DNA from: Vibrio metoecus
GTDB lineage: Bacteria; Pseudomonadota; Gammaproteobacteria; Enterobacterales; Vibrionaceae
Reading direction: 5' to 3'
NCBI RefSeq assembly: GCF_000696385.1
Contig: NZ_JJMN01000010.1
Span: 16,533 to 80,532, forward strand
DNA: 64,000 nt
The notes below the pieces were generated by a model. That model saw nothing but the letters and a program-made list of their open reading frames with translations. It was not told where the DNA came from and searched no databases. Of this stretch, positions 47,753-57,162 are shown one piece after another; positions within the stretch are counted from its first letter, which is position 1; each line of letters begins with the position of its first letter. The position numbers and the translations under genes are program-made.

Positions 47753-49171
47753 ATGAAAGTAAAATTCCTCTCTTTGGTGGTCTGCTCTTTACTCTCCATA
47801 CCGACTACCTACGCTGCCCCCTTGTCATTTCAAGATGCTTGGGAATTGCTGCAACAACAAAACAACTCGCTTGCCGCACAAAGAGCTAATGTTGAACGCT
47901 ATTCCCATCTAAAAGACGCCACGCAAAATCTGAACTTACCTTCAGTCAGCGTAGGGGCGAATTTTACTCGGCTTGATCAGGATGTAACGCTTTCAGGAAA
48001 ACAAATCTTTGATAGCACAGGTCAACCTCTTCCAGCGTTACCCCCGACACTCGCGCCATTACTTGCAGGGCTGGGATCGATTCAATCCACCATCACCGAA
48101 CGCGATATTTTCACTTCGTCGATCCGAGCCATTTGGCCCATTTTTACTGGCGGCAGAATTACCGCCGCTCAAGATGCCGCCGCAGGTAAACAAGATGAAG
48201 CGAAAAGCCAACTGGCGATGGAAGTACAAGCCCGCTATGAAGATTTAGCCAAATATTACTTTAGCGTGGTGCTTGCAAAAGAGGTGCTGGAAACACGAAT
48301 TGCGGTAGAAGAAGGGTTGACTCAACACCGAGATCACGCGCTTAAGCTCGAACAACAAGGGCAAATCGCTCATGTTGAGCGTCTACAAGCCGATGCGTCT
48401 TTAGACAAGGCCAAAGTCGAACGCAAAAAAGCACAGAAAACATTAGATATAGCCCAAAGTGCACTGACCCAAATTCTGGGCGCCACTGAAACGGTAGAAC
48501 CTAGCGGCGCACTTTTTATTAATACCAGCCTACCCCCAATGCATGCCTTTATTGAGCAAACGCTAAACACTTATCCGGGTTTGAACTTACTGGATGCCAA
48601 AGAGAAGCAAGCCAGCAGCCTGATTAAAGCGGAACAAGGCAAATACTATCCTGAAGTTTACCTTTACGGTGATTACAGCCTGCATGAAGATGACTCACTC
48701 GCCAGCCAAATGAAACCCGATTGGTTAATAGGGGTAGGAGTGAATATTCCACTGATTGAAAATACGGGCCGTAGTGAGCAAGTTAAAGCCGCCAATAGTG
48801 CCGTCAATCAAGTACGCTACTTAAAAGCGCAAGCTAAGCAAGATCTCAGCGTATTGGTCGAAAAAACCTATTTGGAAGCCGAACAAGCGTTAGAGGAAGT
48901 CACAGGGTTGAACTCCAGTCTGAATTTGGCACAAGAGAACCTGCGTTTACGCCAAAAAGCGTTCAGCCAAGGTTTATCGACCTCCGTCGATGTGGTGGAT
49001 GCCGAACTCTATCTGGCGAGCATTCGCACTCAGCAGTCATTGGCTAGCTTTAATTATCTTATTTCACTGAATAAATTACTGGCGCTGTCGAGCGAGATGA
49101 ACAGTTTCTCCACTTATCATCAATCGGCAGTCTCTCTCTCTTCGCTACACAAAAATACAGCAGCCAAGTAA
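47753..49171 (+). CDS. TolC-family outer-membrane factor
   Basis: 472-residue outer-membrane channel. Signal peptide MKVKFLSLVVCSLLSIPTTYA is followed by two repeats of long helices and beta strands; SFQDAWELLQQQNNSLAAQR opens repeat 1 and GVGVNIPLIENTGRSEQVKA is the strand region of repeat 2. Length and layout are normal for the family. It lies 11 bp before an HlyD-type adaptor and two ABC-2 permeases, forming a complete envelope-spanning exporter apart from an ATPase. Confidence 0.9.
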   Translation: MKVKFLSLVVCSLLSIPTTYAAPLSFQDAWELLQQQNNSLAAQRANVERYSHLKDATQNLNLPSVSVGANFTRLDQDVTLSGKQIFDSTGQPLPALPPTLAPLLAGLGSIQSTITERDIFTSSIRAIWPIFTGGRITAAQDAAAGKQDEAKSQLAMEVQARYEDLAKYYFSVVLAKEVLETRIAVEEGLTQHRDHALKLEQQGQIAHVERLQADASLDKAKVERKKAQKTLDIAQSALTQILGATETVEPSGALFINTSLPPMHAFIEQTLNTYPGLNLLDAKEKQASSLIKAEQGKYYPEVYLYGDYSLHEDDSLASQMKPDWLIGVGVNIPLIENTGRSEQVKAANSAVNQVRYLKAQAKQDLSVLVEKTYLEAEQALEEVTGLNSSLNLAQENLRLRQKAFSQGLSTSVDVVDAELYLASIRTQQSLASFNYLISLNKLLALSSEMNSFSTYHQSAVSLSSLHKNTAAK

Positions 49172-49182
49172 AAGGAATCGCA

Positions 49183-50161
49183 ATGAAAACCGTAAAAACC
49201 ACCTTAATGACCCTCGCTGCTGTTGCCGTTGTCGGTTGGATTGGTTATCGCTTTTATCAAGCCTATCAACCTGATCCTGTTACGTTGCAAGGACAAATCG
49301 AATCGCAACAATACAGCATTTCCTCCAAAGTACCGGGGCGTATTGATCAGGTTTTGGTACGCAAGGGCGATCAAGTTGAAAAAGGCCAACTGATTTTTAC
49401 CCTGCTCAGCCCTGAAATTGATGCCAAATTAGAACAAGCGATCGCTGGTCAAAAAGCCGCCGGCGCACTGGCTCAAGAAGCAGAAAACGGCGCGCGTAGA
49501 ACAGCGAAAATTCAGGCCGCTAAAGATCAGTGGCTTAAAGCTCAAGCCGCAGCGGATCTCGCCGAAAAAACCTATCTTCGCGTGAATAACCTTTATGACG
49601 ATGGCGTAATGCCTGAACAAAAACGCGACGAAGCGAAAACTCAGTGGCAAGCCGCCAAATACACCGAAAGTGCCGCACTACAAATGTATGAACTCGCGAA
49701 AGCTGGCGCACGTGAAGAAACCAAGCAAGCTGCGCTCGAAAAAGCGCGTATGGCGGCAGGCGCGGTCGCGGAAGTCGAGGCGTATGCCGCAGATACTAAG
49801 ATTCAGAGTTGGTTTGATGGTGAAGTATCACAAGTGTTGATGACACAGTGGAGAACTTGCCCCACAAGGTTTCCCTGTCGTCACCGTGGTGGATACACAA
49901 GACTCTTGGGCGGTATTCAATGTTCGCGAAGATCTGCTTAAACACTTCACTCAAGGTACTCAGTTCGAGGCCTACTTGCCTGCGCTCGATAAATCCGTTG
50001 CGTTTAAAGTCTCTCACGTTGCTGTGATGGGCGATTTCGCGACTTGGCGTTCAACCGATGCAACCCAAGGTTTCGATCTGCGAACTTTTGAGGTAGAAGC
50101 CCGTCCTGTCACACCCACTGAGGGACTACGCATGGGTATGAGTGTTGTGGTTAAGCTGTAA
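49183..50161 (+). pseudogene. HlyD/YhiI-type membrane fusion protein, frameshifted
   Basis: N-terminal anchor (about 8-26), lipoyl half (SISSKVPGRIDQVLVRKGDQ) and coiled-coil hairpin are in the first frame. The downstream frame carries DSWAVFNVREDLLKHF to MGMSVVVKL. Removing one base near 49841-49846 restores VLMHSGELAPQGFPVVTVVD, the usual second lipoyl half, so the lesion is a +1 insertion. The corrected length is about 325 residues. As sequenced the product is cut at 252 residues with an aberrant tail and the exporter would be incomplete. Sequencing error is possible. Confidence 0.82.
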
Positions 50162-50164
50162 GTT

Positions 50165-51331
50165 GTGATTAAACTTAAGATGAAACACGCCATCCCTGCT
50201 CAATGGACGTTACTGCGTCACGATCAATGGTTACTCTCATGCTTAACTTGGGTGCCGCTACTCCTTGCGGCCTCCATCTGGTGGATTTTTTCACAAGGTA
50301 TCGCACGGGATCTACCCTTCGGTGTAGTCGACCTTTCCCACAGCCAACTTTCTCGGCAACTGATCCGAGAAGTGGATGCCACCTCAACTCTGCAAGTCAG
50401 TGAGCATTATGCGAGTGTGGATGACGCAAGCCAAGCGATGCGTAGTAATCAGATTTATGGCTTTATGGTGATCCCCACCCAGTTCGATAAAGCGATTTAT
50501 CGCCAAGAGCAGCCGCAAGTGACGACCTTTTACAACAGCCAGATGATTCTGGTTGGTAAGCTGGTGAACTCTGCCGTCGTGCAAGCGCAAGGAACGTTTA
50601 ATGCACAGGTTGATGTGGTGAAGAATCTCGCCACTAAAAGTCATGCCACTACGCTGGCTGCAATGGGGCGCTCAGTTCCCGTGCGAACCCAAATTACGCC
50701 TCTTTTTAACCAAAATACCAACTACGCACAATTTCTGGTCTCGGCCATTGTTCCTGCTTTATGGCAAATCACGATTGTCGTCAGCACTATTTTGATTCTG
50801 GCGGCCAACTATCGTCATTATGGCTTGAAAACATGGCTAGCCGATGCACCGCTGCGACATTTAACTCGCACCCTATTCCCTTATCTACCGATTTTTATGC
50901 TGCAAGGGCTCGGTTTTTTAATTTGGTTTTATGATGTGCTGCGTTGGCCGATGTTTGGGCATCTTTCTGTGTTATTGATTGCACAAGCCATTACGGTTAT
51001 CGCTTGCGTGATCATGGGGGCTTTTTTCTACTTCCTCACGCTCGATCCCGCTCGTGCAATGAGCTTTGCCGGTGCATTCACCGCACCCAGTTTTGCGTTT
51101 ATGGGCATCACTTTTCCAGCCAGTGACATGAATTCCCTCGCACAAGCATGGCGTAGCCTATTGCCAATCAGCCATTACATTGAAGTGCAAGTCAACCAAG
51201 TTAGCTATGGTCTGGAGGCTTCCACCTCTCTACAGCCTTTAGCGGCCATGGTGGGCTACCTACTGCCTCTTGGTTTAGTGCTGATTTTGATCCGCAAACA
51301 TTTATCTCGTGAAGCCGGAGAAGCCGTATGA
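50165..51331 (+). CDS. ABC-2-type permease (YhhJ/YbhR-like), first
   Basis: 388-residue inner-membrane protein: N-terminal helix (about 27-47), a large periplasmic domain (about 50-185), then five helices near the C-terminus, including GFLIWFYDVLRWPMFGHLSV and the conserved FMGITFPASDMNSLAQAWRS. This is the ABC2_membrane_3 layout. The start is a GTG at 50165, with ATG at 50180 as alternative. It pairs with the next gene, with which it overlaps by 4 bp. No ATPase gene is near. Confidence 0.85.
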   Translation: MIKLKMKHAIPAQWTLLRHDQWLLSCLTWVPLLLAASIWWIFSQGIARDLPFGVVDLSHSQLSRQLIREVDATSTLQVSEHYASVDDASQAMRSNQIYGFMVIPTQFDKAIYRQEQPQVTTFYNSQMILVGKLVNSAVVQAQGTFNAQVDVVKNLATKSHATTLAAMGRSVPVRTQITPLFNQNTNYAQFLVSAIVPALWQITIVVSTILILAANYRHYGLKTWLADAPLRHLTRTLFPYLPIFMLQGLGFLIWFYDVLRWPMFGHLSVLLIAQAITVIACVIMGAFFYFLTLDPARAMSFAGAFTAPSFAFMGITFPASDMNSLAQAWRSLLPISHYIEVQVNQVSYGLEASTSLQPLAAMVGYLLPLGLVLILIRKHLSREAGEAV

Positions 51332-52476
51332 GTCTGTGGCAACTGTTCAAAGCAGAATTAAAAGCGCTCATCACCAACCCCGTAGTCGTATTGACGGTCT
51401 TCGGCGGCGTAGTATTTTATTCTTTCCTCTACCCACTTCCCTACGCCAAGCAGATCCCGCGCGAGCAGACCGTGTCGGTGGTCAATCTCGATCAGAGTCA
51501 AACCAGTTATCAATTAGAGCGAATGGTAGACGCCACACCGCAAGTCAGAATTGTTCGGCGAGACCATACGATTGCCGATGCCAAGCAGGCATTTTTAGAG
51601 AAGAAAGTTGCAGGCATCTTAGTGATTCCGGAACATTTCTACAAAGATTTGTTACTGGGTAAAAGCCCCACTCTTGCTTATGCAGGCGATGCTTCTTATT
51701 TTCTGGTTTATGGGACGATTGTTGAAGGCTTAGCCCAAGCAGGCGGCACACTCGCTGCACAAACAAAAGTAAGCCGGTTAGTGATAGAAGGTGAACCGAT
51801 GGCGTTTGCGGCGCAACATTTTTCGCCGACCAGTGCCAATCTTAAACCCACATTTAACCCACGCATGGGGTATGTGGATTACGTCGTACCCGCCGTTTTT
51901 GTATTGATCCTTCAGCAAACATTGATCATGGCAGCGGGTCTTATGGTCGGAACCCAAAAGCAAGGTCACGGCTATTGGAGCCGAGTTTCTCCCGCCAAAC
52001 TGCTGTTGGTGCGCAGTCTCGTATTGGTTACGGTCTATTACTTGCTAAGCCTATATTATTTCGGCGCTAGCTTTGATTTACACGGCGTGAATACATTAGC
52101 AAAACCAAGTGATCTACTCAGTCTGCTCCTGCCGTTTTTATTAGCCTGCACTTTTGTCGGTATCGCATTGGGGGCAGTGACTCCGAGACGCGAACTGGTC
52201 ACTTTAGTGGTGTTAATTAGCTCGATGCCACTGATTTTTACCGCTGGATTTATTTGGCCTGTGGAAATGATCCCTTCTCCACTGCTCTGGCTAGCGCAGT
52301 GTTTCCCAAGCACCCCGGCAATCCAAGGTTTCTTAGGTTTAAACCAAATGGCCGCCAGTTGGTCAACAGTTGCCCCAAAATGGACACTACTTTGGACACA
52401 AGCTTTGGTATGGGGTGGTTTGGCGTTTTATCTTTTACGCCGAGATCTCCAATGTACCATCAAGCACCCACAATAA
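51328..52476 (+). CDS. ABC-2-type permease, second
   Basis: 382-residue paralogue of the preceding permease with the same layout: helix about 17-37, periplasmic domain with VNLDQSQTSYQLERMVDATP, and five C-terminal helices including AGFIWPVEMIPSPLLWLAQC. GGAGAAG precedes the start, which overlaps the previous stop. Together with TolC and the adaptor it should form a tripartite exporter. The ATP-binding subunit usual in this family is missing from the locus. Confidence 0.87.
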   Translation: MSLWQLFKAELKALITNPVVVLTVFGGVVFYSFLYPLPYAKQIPREQTVSVVNLDQSQTSYQLERMVDATPQVRIVRRDHTIADAKQAFLEKKVAGILVIPEHFYKDLLLGKSPTLAYAGDASYFLVYGTIVEGLAQAGGTLAAQTKVSRLVIEGEPMAFAAQHFSPTSANLKPTFNPRMGYVDYVVPAVFVLILQQTLIMAAGLMVGTQKQGHGYWSRVSPAKLLLVRSLVLVTVYYLLSLYYFGASFDLHGVNTLAKPSDLLSLLLPFLLACTFVGIALGAVTPRRELVTLVVLISSMPLIFTAGFIWPVEMIPSPLLWLAQCFPSTPAIQGFLGLNQMAASWSTVAPKWTLLWTQALVWGGLAFYLLRRDLQCTIKHPQ

Positions 52477-52480
52477 GCTC

Positions 52481-52855
52481 TCATTCTTGCCACTGTTGAC
52501 GCATACGTTCAACAGTGGCTTCATCCACCCCATGCACGTTTTGATAGCGTTTCCGACACACAAGGATTGTCAGCTTAGCTCGATATTTTCGGGCAAGTTT
52601 CCGATACACCGCCATCTCCCAATGCCGCACAAAAGTGTTGGACACTACCACATTTTTGCCCTGCTGCAAGCCATACTCCGTCTGCTGTTGACACCATTCA
52701 TGCGCTTGGGCTATCAGCTCAGGACGAAAATGGTACTCTCCCTGTTCATTCACAAAATACATATCCGCTTCCAGATGTACAGCTGGTAACGTTTTGGCTA
52801 AAGTCGATTTGCCAGAACCGGGTAAACCGCGAATAAGGGTTAAATGGGGGCGCAT
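52481..52855 (-). CDS. Small P-loop (AAA_33/zeta-like) ATP-binding protein
   Basis: 124 residues with Walker A GLPGSGKSTLAK near the N-terminus (residues 10-21) and an acidic EADMYF motif after strand 2. The pattern is that of small polynucleotide-kinase/zeta-like P-loop proteins (AAA_33), such as the N4BP2-related group. The substrate is unknown and no antitoxin-like partner is adjacent, so I do not call it a toxin. It converges with the permease gene with 4 bp between them. Confidence 0.75.
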   Translation of the reverse strand: MRPHLTLIRGLPGSGKSTLAKTLPAVHLEADMYFVNEQGEYHFRPELIAQAHEWCQQQTEYGLQQGKNVVVSNTFVRHWEMAVYRKLARKYRAKLTILVCRKRYQNVHGVDEATVERMRQQWQE

Positions 52856-52947
52856 AATAAGAGCACAGTGGGAAAATGAACTGAGTGATACTAACTTAGA
52901 TTAAGGATGCATGCATTTTGCTATCGACAATAATTTTCGGTTGAGTT

Positions 52948-52971
52948 ATAAGTCTAGATGTTTAGACGTCC
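52948..52971. promoter_or_regulatory. MetJ operator: three tandem met boxes
   Basis: ATAAGTCT, AGATGTTT and AGACGTCC are contiguous octamers matching AGACGTCT at 6, 6 and 7 of 8 positions. They end 23 bp before the metA start, as expected for repression by MetJ with S-adenosylmethionine. Confidence 0.72.
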
Positions 52972-52994
52972 ATATCAAGCTTAGGGAGAAAGCT

Positions 52995-53936
52995 GTGCCG
53001 ATTAGAATCCCCGACCAATTACCCGCGAGTGATGTGCTACGTAACGAAAACATCTTCGTTATGTCGGAATCGCGTGCTTCGACGCAGGAGATACGCCCAC
53101 TCAAGGTGTTACTTTTAAACTTAATGCCAAAAAAAATTGAGACGGAAACTCAGTTTTTACGCCTCTTGTCCAACTCCCCTTTGCAGGTCGATATCGAGCT
53201 GCTGCGCATCGATGACAGGCCAAGCAAAAATACTCCAGAAGAGCATCTCAACACCTTCTATCGCCAATTTGAGCTGGTCAAAAATCGCAACTTCGATGGG
53301 TTAATCATCACGGGCGCGCCACTGGGCTTAGTACAGTTTGAGGATGTCGCCTATTGGCAGCATCTACAAAACATCATGAGTTGGGCGAAAGCGCATGTGA
53401 CTTCCACTCTTTACATCTGTTGGGCAGCGCAAGCAGGGCTAAAACTGCTGTACAACTTGCCTAAACGCACTCGTGAAGAGAAATTATCCGGCGTGTATTA
53501 CCATGATATTCACAAACCTTTTCATCCACTTTTACGCGGGTTTGATGATCGCTTTTTAGCGCCACACTCTCGCTATGCCGACTTTGAAGCTGACTTTTTG
53601 GCTGAGCATACTGATCTCGATATTCTCGCAACTTCCGATGTGGCGGGCGTTTACCTTGCGGCAACGAAAGACAAACGCAACGTCTTTGTGACCGGACACC
53701 CGGAATACGATGCCTTTACCTTACATAGCGAATATGTACGCGATTTAGGTGAAGGGCTAAGCCCTGCAATTCCAGTAAACTATTACCCCAATGACAACCC
53801 AGATAATAAGCCTTGTGCCAGCTGGCGTAGCCATGGACACTTGCTATTTTCTAACTGGCTTAACTACTGTGTTTACCAACAAACACCATACGATTTGGAA
53901 AAATTCAGCGAAGCCAACTTCACCAAAGATGAATAA
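52995..53936 (+). CDS. metA: Homoserine O-succinyltransferase
   Basis: 313 residues. It transfers succinyl from succinyl-CoA to homoserine, the first committed step of methionine synthesis. The GTG start at 52995 was chosen because AGGGAG lies before it and the product begins [10 protein letters not shown] as MetA proteins do; the open frame upstream overlaps the met boxes. The catalytic cysteine is in YICWAAQAG, and the histidine and glutamate in [10 protein letters not shown] terminator follows at 53946. Confidence 0.95.
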   Translation: MPIRIPDQLPASDVLRNENIFVMSESRASTQEIRPLKVLLLNLMPKKIETETQFLRLLSNSPLQVDIELLRIDDRPSKNTPEEHLNTFYRQFELVKNRNFDGLIITGAPLGLVQFEDVAYWQHLQNIMSWAKAHVTSTLYICWAAQAGLKLLYNLPKRTREEKLSGVYYHDIHKPFHPLLRGFDDRFLAPHSRYADFEADFLAEHTDLDILATSDVAGVYLAATKDKRNVFVTGHPEYDAFTLHSEYVRDLGEGLSPAIPVNYYPNDNPDNKPCASWRSHGHLLFSNWLNYCVYQQTPYDLEKFSEANFTKDE

Positions 53937-53945
53937 CCATTTCTG

Positions 53946-53968
53946 GGCCGCTCCACGCGGCCTTTTTT
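53946..53968 (+). terminator. metA terminator
   Basis: Stem GGCCGC / GCGGCC, loop TCCAC, then six T residues. Confidence 0.88.
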
Positions 53969-54119
53969 ATACCTTCATTCATGCTCACATGGCTTCAATA
54001 GTGAGCGACATCAAGCAGATAAAGTCGGTAAGATTTGCCAACTGACTCGCAGACTTCATCCTCATTGCTCGGTCTTCCGTCTTAATTGCCTATCATAGGT
54101 TCGTTGAGTGGAGGGACAT

Positions 54120-54833
54120 ATGAAAAGAATGTTGGCAGTCGGTGTGATATTGGCCTTAAGTGGTTGTGTCACCGTAACCGAAACATCAGATATTGCAGCA
54201 CAAAGCGATCCAACCGAAATGGCTGAAGCACGGATTGCCCTTGGTTTAGGCTATTTAGAAAATGGAAGCATGATCAAAGCCCGAGAAAACCTAGAAAAAG
54301 CACTGCAACATGCCCCCGATTATTATCGTTCACAACTCTCGATGGCTCACTATTTTGAGATGGTGGGAGAAAATGACTCGGCGCGAAAAATGTATCAATC
54401 GGCGTTAAATCAGCACCCCAAAAACGGGAATGTACTGAATAACTTTGGTACTTTTTTGTGTAAACAAGGGGAATATGATACGGCGGATCAGTACTTCCGC
54501 CGTGCGGTCGAGCAACCCTATTATTACCTCATTTCGGCGAGTTACGAGAACGCCGCACTGTGCGCCTTAAAAGCAGGGAAAAATGATAACGCCCGTGAGT
54601 ATTTCAAGCGTGCGGTGGATCATGACCCGAATCGACTGATGTCCATTTTACAGCTCACCAAAATGGAAATTGACGCCGGAGATTACACTCAAGCACGGCT
54701 GCGGTTAATGGCATTAAATCAACGTTACGGCTACCAAAAAGCCTCACTCAAACTGTTGGTTGAGCTAGAAAAGCGTGCCGGTAATTCAGCATTAGAGCAA
54801 AAATACCAAGCACTACTCGAAGCACAATCCTAG
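54120..54833 (+). CDS. pilF: PilF/PilW-type TPR lipoprotein
   Basis: 237 residues. A lipoprotein signal ends in the lipobox LALSGC. Tetratricopeptide repeats span about 40-235 (ARIALGLGYLENGSMIKARE, YRSQLSMAHYFEMVGENDSA, GNVLNNFGTFLCKQGEYDTA). This is the layout of PilF/PilW, the pilotin for the type IV pilus secretin PilQ, anchored to the outer membrane. The start at 54120 follows GGAGG. In V. cholerae a homologue at this locus is, from memory, linked to competence pili. Confidence 0.85.
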   Translation: MKRMLAVGVILALSGCVTVTETSDIAAQSDPTEMAEARIALGLGYLENGSMIKARENLEKALQHAPDYYRSQLSMAHYFEMVGENDSARKMYQSALNQHPKNGNVLNNFGTFLCKQGEYDTADQYFRRAVEQPYYYLISASYENAALCALKAGKNDNAREYFKRAVDHDPNRLMSILQLTKMEIDAGDYTQARLRLMALNQRYGYQKASLKLLVELEKRAGNSALEQKYQALLEAQS

Positions 54834-54838
54834 GTTTA

Positions 54839-55060
54839 TTAAAGATTCGTCGGGCGACCATTGCCTTTGCGATCGCGGTAGTGAATACGGCGTAGCCGAC
54901 GCACCTTTTTAGCCCGCTGAATTTTTTGGTATTCGCGATAGATAACTCGGATAAAAAAACCAAGCCCAATCAGCAACAAAAGCGTAAAAACACTCATAAA
55001 AGGAACACACAGCCAGTGCGGTTGACAGGGTGCATAGAGCGGAACATCTTCGATTCTCAT
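54839..55060 (-). CDS. Small single-helix membrane protein
   Basis: 73 residues from ATG 55060, which follows a strong AAGGAGGGG. A short N-terminal segment with two cysteines (LYAPCQPHWLC) leads into one membrane helix (about 22-42) and then a very basic tail (QRAKKVRRLRRIHYRDRKGN). The positive tail should lie in the cytoplasm. It converges with the pilF-like gene, 5 bp apart. I do not recognise the family. Confidence 0.7.
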   Translation of the reverse strand: MRIEDVPLYAPCQPHWLCVPFMSVFTLLLLIGLGFFIRVIYREYQKIQRAKKVRRLRRIHYRDRKGNGRPTNL

Positions 55061-55133
55061 CTTGCCCCTCCTTTGTTTAGTCTTTGATCGAACTGTATTT
55101 CTGGAATAATGCCTGTGTATTAACAACAGATTA

Positions 55134-56222
55134 TCACTTTGTTTTCCACCACAGCTTGCGCTGCTCTGCATTTTGAAAACTCCAAGCAATAAAACGGCTG
55201 ATCTTCTGCCCTTGTGCCATCTCTACTACATGTATCGACTGGGCGCCCAGTTTTTCAAGCTGCTTTTTCATGCCGCGCACATTGTCACCCTTAGAAATGA
55301 GAGTGCTAAACCACAGCACTTGCTCGGCAAACTGCTGGCTTTCTACCGCCATTTTACCAATGAAAGCCGCTTCTCCTCCTGGGCACCATAACTCGGCTTT
55401 CTGACCACCAAAGTTTAACGCGGTACTTTGTACTGAGTTACGCGTTATTGTTCGGCCTTTTTTACGTTGATTCGCTTGCAGATTGTGTTGTTTGCGTAAG
55501 GTACCTTGCTGTGCTTCGGCAAGTGATGCATGAAATGGCGGGTTGCATGTTGTCAGCGTATAACGCTCTCCTGCCTGAATAATACCTTGAAAGATATGCT
55601 GGCTATTATTTTGCAGGCGACACTCAATATGGCCTTGCAACGTTGAGTTGTTTTCAACAATCAAACTCGCCTGTTTAACTGAGACAGGATCGACATCACT
55701 CCCAACCCATGTCCAGCCATATTCGGTCACACCGACAATCGGGTAGATACAATTCGCGCCTACCCCAATATCCAGAGCAGTAACTTGAGAAGAGTTTAAT
55801 TTGGGATTGTCCTTAACCAGCAGATCGGCCACGCGATGAATGTAATCTGCACGACCAGGAATGGGCGGACACAGAAACCCTTGTGGGATATCCCAGTAGG
55901 TGACACCGTAATGCAAAGCCAGTAATGCTTTATTAAGCAGCTTGACCGCGCATGGATCGGCAAAATCGATGGTTGGTTGCCCTTTCGGGTTTTTAATTAC
56001 ATGCGATTGCAGTTCTGGAACGACGTTAATCAGTGCCGGAAAATCATACTGCCCACGGTGACGATTACGTGGATGCAACCCAGATTTAACGGCAGCGACT
56101 TCTTCACCTTGTACTTTGTGGGTTCGCGGCTTCTTAGTTTGTTGCATTTTCACATCTGGCTTATTGGTGTTCGATTTCCGATTTGTTTTTTGCCCATTTC
56201 TTGGCTTAAGTGGAGTGTTCAT
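55134..56222 (-). CDS. rlmF: 23S rRNA m6A1618 methyltransferase RlmF
   Basis: 362 residues. A Lys/Arg-rich N-terminal tail (1-45) precedes a Rossmann methyltransferase domain: [19 protein letters not shown] binds S-adenosylmethionine and [10 protein letters not shown] is the NPPF motif of adenine-N6 methyltransferases. [15 protein letters not shown] and [20 protein letters not shown] are RlmF family signatures. Its start overlaps the stop of the upstream protease gene by 4 bp. Confidence 0.92.
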   Translation of the reverse strand: MNTPLKPRNGQKTNRKSNTNKPDVKMQQTKKPRTHKVQGEEVAAVKSGLHPRNRHRGQYDFPALINVVPELQSHVIKNPKGQPTIDFADPCAVKLLNKALLALHYGVTYWDIPQGFLCPPIPGRADYIHRVADLLVKDNPKLNSSQVTALDIGVGANCIYPIVGVTEYGWTWVGSDVDPVSVKQASLIVENNSTLQGHIECRLQNNSQHIFQGIIQAGERYTLTTCNPPFHASLAEAQQGTLRKQHNLQANQRKKGRTITRNSVQSTALNFGGQKAELWCPGGEAAFIGKMAVESQQFAEQVLWFSTLISKGDNVRGMKKQLEKLGAQSIHVVEMAQGQKISRFIAWSFQNAEQRKLWWKTK

Positions 56223-56731
56223 GCTTTGCCTGCCTTGAGCTCTAGCACCATCATGTATAGTCGTGCATCCAGTTCAAGCTGGTGATAATTCGGTTCCATA
56301 TGGCAACAGAGCTGATAAAACGCTTTGTTGTGCTCTTTCTCTTTTAAATGTGCCAGTTCATGCACCACTAACATACGCAGCAGCGGCTCAGGAGCTTGTT
56401 TAAACACATTGGCAATACGGATTTCATTTTTCGCTTTCAGTTTATTGCCATGCACCCGAGAAACGTAGCTGTGTAACCCCAGCGCATTGTTAAAAAGATG
56501 AATTTTTCCGTCATACACGACTTTACTCAGTGGAGCCGTTTTCTTCATATATTGGTTTTTTAAGGCCATGGTGAAGTCAAACAGCGCTTTTTCACTCTGG
56601 ATATCGTGCCGCTCAGGATAACGCTGCTCAAACCAAGGTATCAGCTTGTCGTTTGCGATCAGTTGAGCAACTTGTTCAACAATGTGTTGGGGATATCCCT
56701 GAATGTACTTCAGTGCAGGGTGCATACTCAT
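56219..56731 (-). CDS. YgjP-like zinc metallopeptidase
   Basis: 170 residues. The zinc site HELAH lies in [20 protein letters not shown] (about 122-141), with the third ligand likely the histidine of KEHNKAF, as in YgjP/DUF45 proteins. No signal peptide is seen. It is translationally coupled to rlmF. The natural substrate of this family is not established. Confidence 0.85.
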   Translation of the reverse strand: MSMHPALKYIQGYPQHIVEQVAQLIANDKLIPWFEQRYPERHDIQSEKALFDFTMALKNQYMKKTAPLSKVVYDGKIHLFNNALGLHSYVSRVHGNKLKAKNEIRIANVFKQAPEPLLRMLVVHELAHLKEKEHNKAFYQLCCHMEPNYHQLELDARLYMMVLELKAGKA

Positions 56732-56898
56732 TTCACGTGCTCAGTTCGGGTTACAAAAAAGGTCGGCAAGTTTACTCAATTTCCACTCAAGAATCACCTG
56801 CGCCAAACTAAGTATGATCGACCCAAGAGGAAGGGGATATTTGCATCTCTAGCCGACTCTCGTTACACTTTGCGCCCTTTGATTCATGAGAGATACCA

Positions 56899-57132
56899 AT
56901 GAAACGCGTGGTTTTGTACATAAAAGATAAATGTCCACATTGCAAAGACGCCCAGCGTTATCTGGACTCAAAAGGCATTAAGTACCGCTTATGCAACGCA
57001 AAAATAGAACGCGGCCGCAAAGAGCTCGACGCTCTCGGCGCTCGCAGTGTACCAGTACTAAAAATTGGTGATCGTTTGATGATCGGCTGGAACCACACCA
57101 ATTTTGAACGTATCTACAGCAGTAAAGATTAA
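56899..57132 (+). CDS. Glutaredoxin-family protein
   Basis: 77 residues of thioredoxin fold. The redox motif CPHC lies at residues 13-16, the cis-proline loop in RSVPVLKIGD, and the C-terminal WNHTNFERIY fits glutaredoxin/NrdH-like helices. It should reduce disulfides or glutathione-mixed disulfides in the cytoplasm. GAGAGATACC precedes the start. It stands alone between the protease and the LysR gene. Confidence 0.88.
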   Translation: MKRVVLYIKDKCPHCKDAQRYLDSKGIKYRLCNAKIERGRKELDALGARSVPVLKIGDRLMIGWNHTNFERIYSSKD

Positions 57133-57162
57133 TAGCAGCAAAGATGAATGCTCTTCTTGGCG

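Noticed and set aside
52481..52855. Zeta-type toxin
   Set aside because: Only the P-loop is shared; there is no adjacent antitoxin and the length is short, so only a P-loop ATP-binding protein is called.
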